Shown: positions 35,126 through 47,633 of the stretch, one piece after another | Layout: every line of letters begins with the position of its first letter | How positions within the stretch are numbered: the stretch's first letter is position 1 | DNA from: Omphiscola glabra | Lineage: Eukaryota; Mollusca; Gastropoda; Lymnaeidae | NCBI GenBank assembly: GCA_964017045.1 | Contig: OZ024798.1 | Location: forward strand, 32,106,347 to 32,170,346 | Reading direction: 5' to 3' | Length of the DNA: 64,000 nucleotides | Translations under genes and position numbers: made by a program | Notes under the pieces: model-generated | Told to the model about the DNA's origin: nothing | What the model saw: the letters and a program-made list of their open reading frames with translations, nothing else | The model's database searches: none

Positions 35126-36103
35126 TTTCTTTCAAAAGCAATTTTAAATTAACCCATTTTGCGTCGTCATCATCATCCCCACCCCCTCAAATGGATTTTT
35201 TACATTCAGTGAATTTAAAAAAAATGCAATGTGTGCCACTCATTTGCCCTTCATCCTAACACGCATCGCTAACTTTCATAGTTCTGGACCTTGTGGAGGA
35301 TAAGTATGGTTGTTTTATCTCCAGTAAACACAAGGAAAGACAGAAACTTTGGGGTTTCAATTTAACATCAATATTATCTTACAGAGATCCTCAATATGTC
35401 ATCCATATAGGCCACTTGACTCCTATTCCAAGTATTCGAAATAATCTCTTTCTGGCATCAATTTGATGTTTCTTGACGCCCACGCCATTCCCCCCAACCC
35501 TTTTCTCCCCTCTCCATTTTATGATTGTATATTTGTCACGGTGCTCTTCCGATAACACCTGAGTTAACTTCCCCTACCGGAAATAAAAGTGAAAAAAAAT
35601 CTAGCGGCCTTGGTATTTCCTTCTTCTTCCTCAGGTAGATATTTTCAAAAGCATGCAATAGAAACAGGTCCACATCTACATAATATATTCTAGATACCGG
35701 GAAGGAAAGAGTTAAACAAAACTTGCATGGCATGTGAGCTCATATCGGACCCGCCAATCTATAACCTCAAAGAATATTTCCCGGAAGACAAACAAAAAAC
35801 ATCTGATTCTTTAATACCTGGTTTGTAATAAGTGGGGGAAAGGGGTGATGAAAGGAAGCAACTTATAAACCAAATTAGAGTTGATGTAAATTTGTTGTGT
35901 CGTAAACAGCCGAATTATCTCTGATCTTTTTTTTTTACTCACGGTTATCTCCAAGAGTTCCCCGTCCTTCCCTTTCCCCACTTTCACCCCGCCGCACACA
36001 TGGGCCGCATACCGGTGATGGGCGTGGTCGGACCAGGTGGGGGTGATTTTAATTAGACGCGCCACTCCAGTGTACACAACTTGACGCGGGTGCACGAAAT
36101 ACT
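35126..36103. other. unique sequence, no gene seen
   Basis: Minus frames at 35536-35733 and 35811-36095 have no recognisable domain. Confidence 0.4.
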
Positions 36104-36243
36104 GTACATGGTTTAGGTACGCTAGTTATGAGGCAAGTGTACATGGTTTAGGTACGCTAGTTATGAGGCAAGCGTACATGGTTTAGGTACGCTAGTTATG
36201 AGGCAAGTGTACATGGTTTACGTACGCTAGTTATGAGGCAAGA
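36104..36243. repeat. 35-bp minisatellite, 4 copies
   Basis: The unit contains gtacatggtttaggtacgct and agttatgaggcaag. Confidence 0.93.
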
Positions 36244-36455
36244 TTTGAGGGGGGGGGGGATGCTGGGTAATTTCTAATAACTAACAATTAGAAATGAATG
36301 ACGCAAAAGAGAAAAGAAAAAGGATTTTAAAATTGTTACTGACTTGATATACAACTTGTTAGACGAAATCGTGCAAAAGTGAGTTATATAACTTATATTC
36401 TTGTAAATTTACTGACATGCAATATTCTGTAACCATTAATAACATCTTAACTAGC

Positions 36456-36644
36456 CAGAGGCGTAGCTAGAGTGTTTGGCGCCCGGGGACGAAATTCATT
36501 TTAAAGCGCCCCTTTTGTCTTTTTTCAACTCTCAAACCCATTATTTTCATCAATAAAATAATATCAAAGCACATTTTGGCCCCCCTAACTAGCTGGCGCC
36601 CGGGGACATCTGTCCCCCCTGCCCCCCTCTTCGCAACGCCTCTG
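36456..36644. mobile_element. 189-bp MITE, cagaggcgtagc family
   Basis: Left end cagaggcgtagctag and right end caacgcctctg are inverted. The inside has paired ggcgcccggggac blocks. Related copy at 54128. A SPIN-like element starts 4 bp after its right end, so its 3' target duplication is disturbed. Confidence 0.75.
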
Positions 36645-36648
36645 AAAC

Positions 36649-36844
36649 CAGCGGTTCTCAACCTATGGGTCGCGACCCCTTTGGGGTCGAATGACCCTGT
36701 TTCTAGGGTCGCCTAAGACCAACGGAAAACACAGATACGCTACAGTTATGAAGTTGCAACGAAAATAATTTTGTGGTTGGGGGTCGCCACAACATGAGGA
36801 ACTGTTTTAAAGGGTCGTGGAAATAGGAAGGATGAGAACCACAT
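36649..36844. mobile_element. SPIN/OposCharlie1-like hAT, copy 2
   Basis: Starts cagcggttctcaacctatgg. The right end ggatgagaaccac has lost the final ctg. The internal ggtcgcctaagaccaacgg and acttcgttg-type segments match copies at 9383 and 50476. The flanking duplication (tctgaaac / atctaaac) is degraded. It sits against the 3' end of another MITE. Confidence 0.82.
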
Positions 36845-37006
36845 ATCTAAACTGATATCAAAAGTACCGCTTTGCAGGTGGAACGAGTGATGCGGTAATG
36901 TGCTAACAGCAGGGCCGGGAAAACATTTTGCTCCAAAGTTCGCATGGAATTTTTTTTATATTCGGCTAGCCGCATGATTATTTTCAAGGAATCCAGAGTT
37001 TTAGAT

Positions 37007-37335
37007 CAGTTTTTCTCAAAGTTTTAGGTTTTGTGGACCGGTGGACAAGTTTCAGAACTGCACTAGGGACCGAGGCCCAGCGACGTAGCGAGCTTAACTC
37101 GCGCCCGGGGCACAATATCTTTTTATCGCCCCCCCCTATTCGAAAACCATACAATATTATATGTAAAATATACTATTTGGCGCCCCTTTGTGAGTAGCGA
37201 CCGGGGCATGATGCCCCCCTTGCCCCCCCCCCCCACTCGCTAGGCGACTGCCGGAGCGCAGATTTATTAATTATATTTTCCTTTTAATCGAACATGACGA
37301 TTCATGCCCGTGAACAACCTTTTGGGGGAACGCTG
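37007..37335. mobile_element. hAT-like element carrying a nested MITE
   Basis: Left end cagtttttctcaaagtttta and right end ccttttgggggaacgctg are weakly inverted. Flanks ttttagat and ctccagac differ only by C/T transitions. The MITE at 37078-37250 is inserted inside. Confidence 0.5.
37078..37250. mobile_element. 173-bp MITE nested in a hAT-like element
   Basis: Ends cagcgacgtagcgag and ctcgctaggcgactg are inverted. The inside matches the copy at 54813-54998 in reverse orientation (attcgaaaaccatacaatat). Flanks ccgaggcc and ccggagcg match partly. Confidence 0.7.
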
Positions 37336-37550
37336 CTCCAGACAATACATTGATCTAGTTGTTAACAAAATCAAACTACAATTAAAAGGGATGTGATCAC
37401 TGACAAGTAATTCAAGGCAAAGAGTTGAACACATTTTAAAAGACAGTTGGTCATGGGCTGTTTTAGTTCCTGTTTTAAAGTTCTCGCCAAGTCATCAGCT
37501 TTTCACTTTAACCACGCTTTACTCAAACTCATTTCAAAATGTCCTTGCTT

Positions 37551-37679
37551 TGTCTGACAATGTCGTCCTAGCGGTAGCGCTGCTAGATTCTGTCTGACAA
37601 TGTCGTCCTAGCGGTAGCGTTGCTAGATTTTGTCTGACAATGTCGTCCCAGCGGTAGCTTGGCTAGATTCTGTCTCTAC
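37551..37679. repeat. 40-bp repeat, 3 copies
   Basis: The unit contains tgtctgacaatgtcgtccta and gcggtagcg. Confidence 0.9.
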
Positions 37680-37805
37680 AACCACGGATTGACTACAAAC
37701 GCTTAGTTCTCTGTCACAACTTTTTCTCGAATTCATGTCTTTCCTATCTAACCGAACTTCTCTCTGTCTATTCACCACTTCGACAGCTTCGCTCCTGCGC
37801 AGACG

Positions 37806-37867
37806 CAGTTTCATGAAAGTCTTGCGGACCGCATGTGGCCCGCGGGCCGCATTTTTCCCCACCCCTG
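37806..37867 (-). mobile_element. orphan hAT right end
   Basis: On the minus strand it begins caggggtggggaaaaatgcg with ggcccgcgggcc next, a common hAT terminus. The adjacent 8-mer tactagag would be its target duplication, but no partner was found at the other side. Confidence 0.45.
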
Positions 37868-37875
37868 TACTAGAG

Positions 37876-39657
37876 CATGCTTTGTTGGTTTTTTTTTTTT
37901 TTTTTGGCAATTTTTTACAGAAATGATCCTGACATCTTATTTTTTCAAAGATTAACTTGTAAGTCATGTTAAATATGAAATTAATACGTCTTTCGTATCA
38001 AAGTTAATCCAATAACAATATACATGAAAATAATGTTACATATATAAGTCGTATCTGTGACAGATAATACAAATCACATTGTTGCTTTTAATAACAAGTA
38101 ATGGCAGCCACTGCTCGAGGTAAAGGATTAATTAACTGCCAAAGATTTGTTTCGTTTTTTTTGTTGTTGTTGTTTTCATTTGTCCTGGTTTTTGTGTTGT
38201 TTTTAAAAGATATACTGACCTAATTTGAGTCCACAGAAGACTTTGCGGTAATGAAATGTGGGGAGGAGAGTGCAACGTGCTACCAGCTACCAGCTATCTG
38301 CTACCATCTTATTCCTACCAGCTACTTGATACCAGAAATACAATAAAAGGTGATACAAGAGGAAGAGATCGTCCTTTTCTAAAATGTATTTAAGATATAT
38401 GAGCATCCGTTTATTAGAATTCCTATTTAATTGCATCTCGTGTATGAGGGCACACATAAACGTCGCCCATAAACGTCACTCATAAAAGAAAGAAATCATC
38501 TTCAAACCATCTTCGGCTTCTCGAAACCTCTTCATGATCTAAAATTGTTTTCACGCCCCTCCACCCCCGCACCAGCCCACCCCCACCTCCCAGTTATTTA
38601 ATATATATATAAAAAAAATAAAAACTTATTTTATCTCATAAAAACCCCACCCACCCATCTCTTATCTTAGCCTACACGACCCCTCCCCTACCACCTCACT
38701 TCCTTCCACTAACGTCCTTCCCGCCTCCCCCACAAACCACTTCTGGCCACGCGTGCTTTTCTACCGAGGACTTCCCCATTTCAAAGACCATCTACCGTCT
38801 CTTCATTTAGTTTTCAAGTGACTCCATTTAAAATTCCACGTTTATTCGAACAATTTTGAACGAGTTCTTCCTCACATCCTCAAAACTCCAGCATATTATG
38901 TGGCCAGTTAAACTTTTCCCAAAGTTATACAACTAATGCGATGTGACAGTGAGCTAGAATTAAAGTTGTCGTTTCAACCTTTAGCTTAGACATTTTCCCA
39001 AGAAATTAGGTACAAAACTCTCATATAAAATTAGGTTAATGCTGAGCAGAGATAGCAGGGACTGGTCTGTCGGCTGGATTAAACGACTCCGACACGGGAA
39101 ATGAATGACTCCGACACGGGGAATTAATGACTCCGACACCTGGGGAATGCATTGACTTCTTATAATGAACATCTTAAGGAATAGTATGCATGCATTTAGA
39201 GTTTTCTCCGATATTACATTACGAAATATCTTCAGTACCCTCCAGCTCTATGATTTAAATATCGCAGAGCGAATCTCTTATTTAAAAACAGTTGTATGCA
39301 AAACCATGATGTAGGCGTTAACTCATGGGTAACTACTACACTCAGTGTTATAAGATGTTTATGGCAATGTTTCATTTTTAGTGTTGCATCCACCTTTCCC
39401 CTCCTGTAAAACCGACCAGAATGCACCTTCAATACTGCTCATCTTCAACGCATACATTGCGAATTATGCACACATGAATGCAAATATGTTTTAAACTGTG
39501 GGTGTCTATGTGGGTTCAGTTATCTCTTGAGGACAGGGGTGAACTTGCATATACACTTGTAAAAAGGCATTAGCGTATCACATCAATTGATACCTTTTGT
39601 CAATAGAAATTGTAAACTTTTATAGTATTCACGTTGAGATGTGAAGCCTGACTATAG
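37876..39657. other. unique sequence, no gene seen
   Basis: T-rich runs (37892-37906, 38153-38175), a C-rich stretch (38550-38750) and a short repeated gactccgacac motif (39087-39140). No coding exon recognised. Confidence 0.4.
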
Positions 39658-39896
39658 CGAGACCACCGTGACCTAGTTAAGTAAATTTAGGGAGACCCCT
39701 GTGACCTAGTAATGTAAACACAGGGAGATGGTTACTGTGACCGAGTTAACTAAATTCAGGGAGACCACTGTGACCTAGTAATGTAAACACAGGGAGATGA
39801 TTACTGTGACCGAGTTAACTAAATTCAGGGAGACCACTGTGACCTAGTAATGTAAACACAGGGAGACCACTGTGACGTAGGTAAGTAAACCCCGAG
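39658..39896. repeat. 69-bp dimeric minisatellite
   Basis: Two related monomers alternate: gtgacctagtaatgtaaaca and gtgaccgagttaactaaatt, each followed by cagggaga. Confidence 0.9.
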
Positions 39897-40939
39897 ACAA
39901 CATATTCCCCTGACACCAGGAGTTAGTCAACAAACCAAGTACACGAAGAATGTTACAGCAGCAGCAGACGAAGCTGATTGGTAGATAACAATCTCTCCTC
40001 AAGTTGCAGAAGATGGGAGATCGGATCGTCTTATCAACCAATCAAATTCTTTAGAGCCTTGTCAGGCCTTGACGTCAGAGTTTTCCCACAAGCTGCCTGT
40101 AACAACAGACTTCATGTGTTACTATTTGTTCACTTTAGCCTATTAGTAATCCCTTCCCCCCCCCCCCCATACATGTCTTCCTTTTCAATTTATATTTAGA
40201 TAACATCATGGTACTGTGGTACACTGGGCTAGCAAGCGGTTCTTAAATGTTAATGGCTCCATTACAACTTCTGGTAGACAAAATTACTGTATGGATATGA
40301 TAGGCTGCAGATATTTGAAGTTATGTCAAAAATTTTCTCGACCCCCCAAAAAAAATAAAATAATACTTCTTTATGTAGGGCAGTAAAAGATCGTTTACTA
40401 ATTCCAAGAAAAAAATATATTTCTCTGGAGACTGTCATGATGAACTGAGGTCAATGTTGGTGGAGACTAAATTATGACTTTCACGATGAACTGAGGTCAG
40501 TGTATGTAAAGACGTGTAACTTGTGACTTTTAGTATGGAAACACCTACGTGAAAGTTGCAATACTGCAAGAAAAATAAAATTTAAAATCGAAATATAGTT
40601 GAATCCTATGTTTATTTTGATTCCCTTTCGTAGCCTTTATTCGTTCAAATTCATCATTTGCCATCTGCAATTTGCCATTTGCATTTTGCCATCTGCCATT
40701 CCTTTTTCCTAGTAATAACCAGAATTATCCAATGCATCAATACTCACACATTTTAACTTTAATATACTCTCTCTAGACTTTCATGCGGGGGGGCATCTTT
40801 TCGGGTTTTTTCTGGGGGGGGGGGTAGGGCAGAAACCGAAACATGTTCGGCTTGTTAAGTTGTTTATTACTGGAGGCGCCACGTACATAGCAGTATAAAT
40901 AAAACCTGCAAATTCGGAGGCGGGGGGGGGGGGCGGGAG
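39897..40939. other. unique sequence, no gene seen
   Basis: Holds a C run (about 40157-40168), a short tttgccatctgc repeat (40657-40700) and G runs near 40786 and 40805-40824. Confidence 0.4.
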
Positions 40940-41077
40940 ATGCCCCACCCTGCCCTTCATCATAGTTTCTCTCCTTATTCACTAATGCCCCACCCTGCCC
41001 TTCATCATAGTTTATCTCCTTATTCACTAATGCCCCACCCTGCCCTTCATCATAGTTTCTCTCCTAATTCACTAATG
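40940..41077. repeat. 45-bp minisatellite, 3 copies
   Basis: The unit contains tgccccaccctgcccttcat and catagtttctctccttatt. 45 is divisible by 3, hence the minus-strand frame. Confidence 0.93.
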
Positions 41078-41654
41078 GTATTTATTACAATATACATTTA
41101 GTCACGTAAGCCATTGGTATCGTATCTACGTACGTAGTTACAATTAAAACGGTTTGTTTACTTTTAAAGGCGTGGGATCTAAAAGAAATATTCACTTTCA
41201 ATTCGGTGAGAAAGGGTTAACAGCAACAAAAAAACAGAAAAATCGCATAGTTAAGAAATTCCATCCAACCGTATTTTAACAAAGCTACTTTAACTCTTGA
41301 ACACAGACAACTTCATTTTTGGTCTACCCGCTGTGTCTGTTGTCTGTGGTGCTCTTGTAACTGGTTCAAATTAAATGATGCGTCATGGACGGTGGAGTGT
41401 GCAAGAAATATTTCAAAATAAAATAATTAAAAAAAAATTTTATGTAAAAAAAACAGCCGCTTAAGTCAGTATAAGTTTAGAATAAACTTAAGTTTAGGTT
41501 TCCGGAAGGTGTGTTAAAAAGTCCTTCTGCGTTTTTGTAAAATATAATTTATATTCTTTACGAGGTAAAATTCTACACAATTGTTTTCATAGTTTCGTAA
41601 ACAGCTGGCTAAGTTTGTGTATTGGTGATTATATCAGACTATACAGGAATGATA
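41078..41654. other. unique AT-rich sequence
   Basis: Nothing gene-like recognised. Confidence 0.4.
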
Positions 41655-42062
41655 GTCCAGTAGGGAGAGGACTATTCTTAATAGTTCATAGTAAGGAGAG
41701 GACTATTCCAATAGTTCATAGTAGTGAGAGCTCTATTCTTAATATTTCATAGTAGGGAGAGGTCTATTTTTAATAGTTCATAGTAGGGAGAGGTCTATTC
41801 TTAATATTTCATAGTGGGGAGAGGTCTATTTTTAAATGTTCATAGTAGGGAGAGGTCTATTCTTAATATTTCATAGTGGGGAGAGCTCTATTCTTAATAG
41901 TTCATAGTAGGGTGAGGTCTAATCTTAATAGTTCATAGTGGGGAGATCTCTATTCTTAATAGTTCATAGTAGGGTGAGGTCTAATCTTAATCGTTCATAG
42001 TAGGGTGAGGTCTAATCTTAATGGTTCATAATGGGGAGAGGTATAATCTTAATTTTTCAAAG
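41655..42062. repeat. 31-bp minisatellite, ~13 copies
   Basis: The unit contains tagttcatagtagggagagg and tctattcttaa. Variants (gggtgagg, tggggagag) are interspersed. Confidence 0.93.
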
Positions 42063-42121
42063 TAAGTATAACATGTCAAGGAAAATGGCGACCGTTTTAA
42101 AAACAAATAAATAGTCTAAAA

Positions 42122-42328
42122 CCGTGGTTTCCAAACTGTGTTCAGCGTGGCCTTCTCAATTTCTATGACAGCGTGGACTTCTCAGGTGATATGTGGCCGA
42201 TCCAGTAAATAAATAACAGAATTAACTTGTAAGCCATACGATAGACCTAAAGCCCTAAAGGCCTCCCCATAGCAACTGATTCTAGAAAGGGCTCCACGAG
42301 TCAAAAAATGTTGGAAACCACCGATGCC
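42122..42328. mobile_element. 207-bp hAT-like element with 7/8 TSD
   Basis: Starts ccgtggtttccaaactgtg and ends near aatgttggaaaccaccg. Flanks gtctaaaa (42114) and gtctaaac (42329) match 7/8. The TIR is imperfect. Confidence 0.65.
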
Positions 42329-42360
42329 GTCTAAACGGAATAGGCACAATGAGCAGTTTC

Positions 42361-42625
42361 CCAGGGCCTTGTTCGTCTAAGGGGCCTCTAGCTTCTAGGA
42401 AGCCTCACGCTTCTTGGGGGCCTCAAGGTTCTAGGGGTCTCACGATTTTCAGGACTATAACACACTCTTTGCGGGGCCTCTTAGCTTCTAGGGGGCTTCC
42501 CGCTTCTACAGGGCCTCTTAGCTTCAATGGGTCCTCACGGTTCTAGGGGTCCTCACATTTCTAGGGGTTCACACGGTTCTAAGGGTCCTCGCGGTATTAG
42601 ATGTTTCTCATCCTTCTAGGTGCAT
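42361..42625. repeat. degenerate ~20-bp repeat
   Basis: Irregular copies of gcctcacggttctaggggtc. Confidence 0.75.
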
Positions 42626-43743
42626 CAAGTTACTCATATTGTTAGTTTACTATAAAATTACAGAGTGAGAAGCAGTTTTTATAATTTTTCAAATTACAAA
42701 TCAATTTAGTAAAACTATCGATTTTAAACAACCCCGTCCCACATCCCCAATATCGAATAACCTTTCGGATATATAACTTTGATTTTAAAAAAATGTATTT
42801 ACTAATGGAGAGCGAAAAACACATAAATAGTTTGAATTATAAATTATTATACAACATTACCATTTAGGGAAAAGAAACTAAAAATAAAAGAATTGTATTA
42901 ACACATCCAGGACAAGGAAACCTAAAGTTTAAACTTGCATCTTCTCTGCTGCTGTGCGAGTAAGTGTAGAACAATGCACACCTGGGTTCAGGTATTAGCT
43001 AAAATTCACCCCCGAGCTTTGTGTTTATCGATAATTTTCCGAGGAGGGTCTAATTGAGCGCTCTCCCTAACAGTATCTCAAGCTTCGCCCAGGAGCCTTC
43101 AGCGCCCTCGTTTTCTGCTTCAAGTGACAGTGCCGGCCCATTTTCATCTACGAAAATGTGATGGGTGTTATAAAATAAAACTATTTCTTGAATTTACAAA
43201 AATTGTATTTTCATTAAGTTTGAGGTATATATAAAGAGCTTATTTTCAAAACGCAGTATCCACCATTTTTAAAAAAATGAAAAAGCCTTACCTTTTTGTA
43301 GAGCAGACGAGCTTCCTTCAGGACATGGTAAATTCTATGTACTAAACACATTATATTCCTATTTTATTCTTGTCTAAAAATGATTTAATTCTCTAAACGC
43401 CTTATTAATTTTTTGTAAAAAGTTGAATAATCTCAAAGCCCCCAAAATGGATATACAGCATTTTGAAAATCAGCTCTTCATATGTACATGTACATATGTA
43501 TGTATGTATATAGGTGGGCTATATAGATTTCCGGGGCGAAACTAATTTGGGGACACTATGCACACCCGCGTGGGGTGCCATAACCGGAAATAATTTATAT
43601 TTTTGTTTGGCGGGGCGACGAAATCAGAGTTTACCCTGGTTAAATTATTATACCTTTATTTTGGTGTGGATAAATTCCCTGCACCCCCCCCCCCCCTTTT
43701 TTTTTACACACACACTTTTTTTCTTATTCACCATGAAATTGTA
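42626..43743. other. unique sequence, no gene seen
   Basis: It includes a tatgtacatgtacatatgta palindromic microsatellite (about 43480-43510) and C13 at 43684-43696. Confidence 0.4.
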
Positions 43744-45869
43744 TAAAAAGAAAGACTGGTCATAGAGCATGCACCAACATAAGAAGAAAGACTGGTCATA
43801 GAGCATGCACAAACATAAGAAGAAAGACTGGACATAGAGCATGCACCAACATAAAAAGAAAGGCTGGTCATAGAGCATGCACAAACATAAGAAGAAAGAC
43901 TGGACATAGAGCATGCACCAACATAAAAAGAAAGACTGGTCATAGAGCATGCACAAACATAAGAAGAAAGACTGGACATAGAGCATGCACCAACATAAAA
44001 AGAAAGACTGGTCATAGAGCATGCACAAACATAAGAAGAAAGACTGGACATAGAGCATGCACCAACATAAAAAGAAAGACTGGTCATAGAGCATGCACAA
44101 ACATAACAAGAAAGACTGGACATAGAGCATGCACCAACATAAAAAGAAAGACTGGCCATAGAGCATGCACAAACATAAGAAGAAAGACTGGACATACAGC
44201 ATGCACCAACATAAAAAGAAAGACTGGTCATAGAGCATGCACAAACATAAGAAGAAAGACTGGACATAGAGCATGCACCAACATAAAAAGAAAGACTGGC
44301 CATAGAGCATGCACAAACATAAGAAGAAAGACTGGACATAGAGCATGCACCAACATAAAAAGAAAGACTGGTCATAGAGCATGCACAAACATAAGAAGAA
44401 AGACTGGACATAGAGCATGCACCAACATAAAAAGAAAGACTGGTCATAGCGCATGAACCAACATAAGAAGAAATACTGGTCATAGAGCATGCACCAACAT
44501 AAAAAGAAAGAATGGTCATAGAGCATGCACAAACATAAGAAGAAAGACTGGACATAGAGCATGCACCAACATAAAAAGAAAGACTGGTCATAGAGCATGC
44601 ACAAACATAAGAAGAAAGACTGGACATAGAGCATGCACCAACATAAAAAGAAAGACTGGTCATAGAGCATGCACAAACATAAGAAGAAAGACTGGACATA
44701 GAGCATGCACCAACATAAAAAGAAAGACTGGTCATAGAGCATGCACAAACATAAGAAGAAAGACTGGACATAGAGCATGCACCAACATAAAAATAAAGAC
44801 TGGTCATAGCGCATGCACCTACATAAGAAGAAAGACTGGTCATAGAGCATGCACCAACATAAGAAGAAAGACTGGACATAGAGCATGCACAAACATAAGA
44901 AGAAAGACTGGACATAGAGCATGCACCAACATAAAAAGAAAGACTGGTCATAGCGCATGCACCAACATAAGAAGAAAGACTGGTCATAGAGCATGCACCA
45001 ACATAAGAAGAAAGACTGGACATAGAGCATGCACAAACATAAGAAGAGAGACTGGACATAGAGCATGCACCAACATAAAAAGAAAGACTGGTCATAGCGC
45101 ATGCACCAACATAAGAAGAAAGACTGGTCATAGAGCATGCACCAACATAAAAAGAAAGACTGGTCATAGCGCATGCACAAACATAAGAAGAAAGACTGGA
45201 CATAGAGCATGCACCAACATAAAAAGAAAGACTGGTCATAGAGCATGCACAAACATAAGAAGAAAGACTGGTCATAGAGCATGCACAAACATAAGAAGAA
45301 AGACTGGTCATAGAGCATGCACAAACATAAGAAGAAAGACTGGACATAGAGCATGCACCAACATAAAAAGAAAGACTGGTCATAGAGCATGCACAAACAT
45401 AAGAAGAAAGACTGGTCATAGAGCATGCACAAACATAAGAAGAAAGACTGGACATAGAGCATGCACCAACATAAAAAGAAAGACTGGTCATAGAGCATGC
45501 ACCAACATAAAAAGAAAGACTGGTCATAGCGCATGCACCAACATAAGAAGAAAGACTGGTCATAGAGCATGCACCAACATAAGAAGAAAGACTGGTCATA
45601 GAGCATGCACAAACATAAGAAGAAAGACTGGACATAGAGCATGCACCAACATAAAAAGAAAGACTGGTCATAGCGCATGCACCAACATAAGAAGAAAGAC
45701 TGGTCATAGAGCATGCACCAACATAAGAAGAAAGACTGGTCATAGAGCATGCACAAACATAAGAAGAAAGACTGGACATAGAGCATGCACCAACATAAGA
45801 AGAAAGACTGGTCATAGAGCATGCACCAATATAAGAAGAAAGACTGGTCATAGAGCATGCACCAACATT
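43744..45869. repeat. 36-bp minisatellite, ~59 copies, dimeric at left
   Basis: The monomer contains ataagaagaaagactggtca and tagagcatgcaccaac. In the left third two monomer types alternate (gaagaaag..ggacat..accaac / aaaagaaag..ggtcat..acaaac), giving a 72-bp unit; further right the order is irregular. Two minus frames stay open for over 700 codons only because 36 is divisible by 3; they lack a signal peptide and codon logic. Confidence 0.97.
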
Positions 45870-46350
45870 GTCTCCCACTGCTTTGTCCTAGCAATTACTT
45901 GAATAGGTTAGAGAGGCGTTTATGGCCTCAGTGTGTTAGTTCGCACAAGACCCCAATGCTGTAAAGACGACCCCGAGAACCACTGGTCTAAGAGCATCTA
46001 TGAATTATTTCATTTGATCTGATTAAAGATGTATGTCTTGCCTAATTGTTTCTGCTAGATTTGTTATTTGCTTCTATCAAGTGGGAATATTGACGTTCCA
46101 CCCAATCTAAATCAATGCAATTTCTAGACAGCAATGAGCCGATTATTTCTCTTCATTCAATAACATCAATCGTCATAACCATCAGTTGATATGCATTGCC
46201 ACACATTTAAAACAGATGTTTTTATAGACATCTCTGTAGAGACCTTTAGTGGTATAACATATGTTTTTATAAACATCTTTGTAGACTTTTAGTGGCTATT
46301 ATAGAAACAAAGAATACTTAGTAACGTTTGATTTCTCGGGTGTTGTGGGA
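45870..46350. other. unique DNA with an orphan hAT right end
   Basis: ccccgagaaccactg ends at 45985 and is followed by gtctaaga, a likely 8-bp target. The left end is not found. A 58-bp segment is duplicated at about 46217-46300. Confidence 0.4.
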
Positions 46351-46444
46351 TCCAAAGATTTCACTATACATTCCAAAGATATTACTATCCATTCCAAAGA
46401 TATTACTATACATTCCAAAGATATTACTATACATTTCAAAGGTG
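46351..46444. repeat. 21-bp repeat, ~4.5 copies
   Basis: The unit contains ccaaagatattactatacat. Confidence 0.92.
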
Positions 46445-46554
46445 TTCTGGATTGTTGATTACAATTGGCGTTTTAAAAAAAATCACCAGCTAAACAATTT
46501 GCAAATACTATAGATTGTTTGTATAATATAAATAATATAAACTGATCTGGTATC

Positions 46555-46705
46555 CAGAGGCGTAACAACCTCTTGTCATTGGGGCAGTTGCCAAGGGCGC
46601 CGGCCTGCGCCAGTTCAAAAGGGCGCCACTAAATCTCTAATTTTTAAATTTTTATTATTTAAAAAATAAATTAGCCAAGGGCGCCAAAACCCAGTTACGC
46701 CTCTG
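46555..46705. mobile_element. 151-bp MITE with perfect 8-bp TSD
   Basis: Ends cagaggcgtaac and gttacgcctctg are perfect inverted repeats. Identical flanks ctggtatc at 46547-46554 and 46706-46713. Internal ccaagggcgcc blocks are shared with other members. Non-coding. Confidence 0.92.
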
Positions 46706-46713
46706 CTGGTATC

Positions 46714-47387
46714 GTACATTACCCCAAATTTTTTTTTTTTTTTGCTATAGTTTTTTTTACACTTTGAGCAAGGTCAAGGTTTTCGAATACTTGAAATATG
46801 GCACTGTAGAAACTACAAGATGCAGCACTGCTAAAAACTTTCATTTGTTTGTTTTGTTCTCTTACATTGGCCAGTATCCAATGGAAAACGTTGAATCTTT
46901 TTAATACGCCGCAATTTCATGATTATTTGAATAATTTTTCAATCGTTAAATATCAATATTTCGAAGCTTGAAAAGGCCTTGACATTTTGATAAAAAAAAA
47001 AAAAAAAAAGAAATAAATTTGTTTCTATTTAAAAGTTTCGTCTCCTTGAATTTTCTCTAAAAACTTGTCAGCGATGGATTAGAAATAAAGTTTGCTCCCC
47101 GTCTCAGAGGTTTGTGTTTTTGTGTTTTGTTAAAAATTTTCTGAACGTTTTGTGAGGAGACACAATCCAGCCGGAGTGGTGGATGTTGTTTTAATGTGAG
47201 ATCTTCACGCATACTTTAAATCCAAGGGATAATATAATATATCGATTACATACGAGTCTGGTAACATCGCAAAGGGGTTGAATAATCTGCGCTTTAGTAA
47301 AGGGTTTGAAATTTGAGACGATTTGAAGTTGTCCTATCTTTGCTTGCACACAGCGCTGCCGTATATTTTAACTAGAGTGGTCAATGA
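46714..47387. other. AT-rich unique sequence
   Basis: T15-type run near 46731-46743 and A17-type run near 46993-47009. No gene recognised. Confidence 0.4.
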
Positions 47388-47633
47388 GTTATTTCTGATT
47401 CTATAGCTGATGATAATTTCAGGGTGCAACTACCACCAAAACAAATATCATCATTATCATTGTGTATACCAGAAGGACATAGTACAATCACTGCCGTAAA
47501 AGGAGTAGGAAAAAGAAAGGACCAACATATCCCAATCGCTGTATTACTAGGACCAGGCTATGATCATCCATGTATAGGACTAGGACTAAAATTCACGGGC
47601 AATGAAATAATGAGAAAAAAATTGCAAATCTGA

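Noticed and set aside
43648..45894. Two overlapping minus frames of 716 and 748 codons
   Set aside because: Both follow from a stop-free 36-bp unit. Neither has a leader or a known domain.
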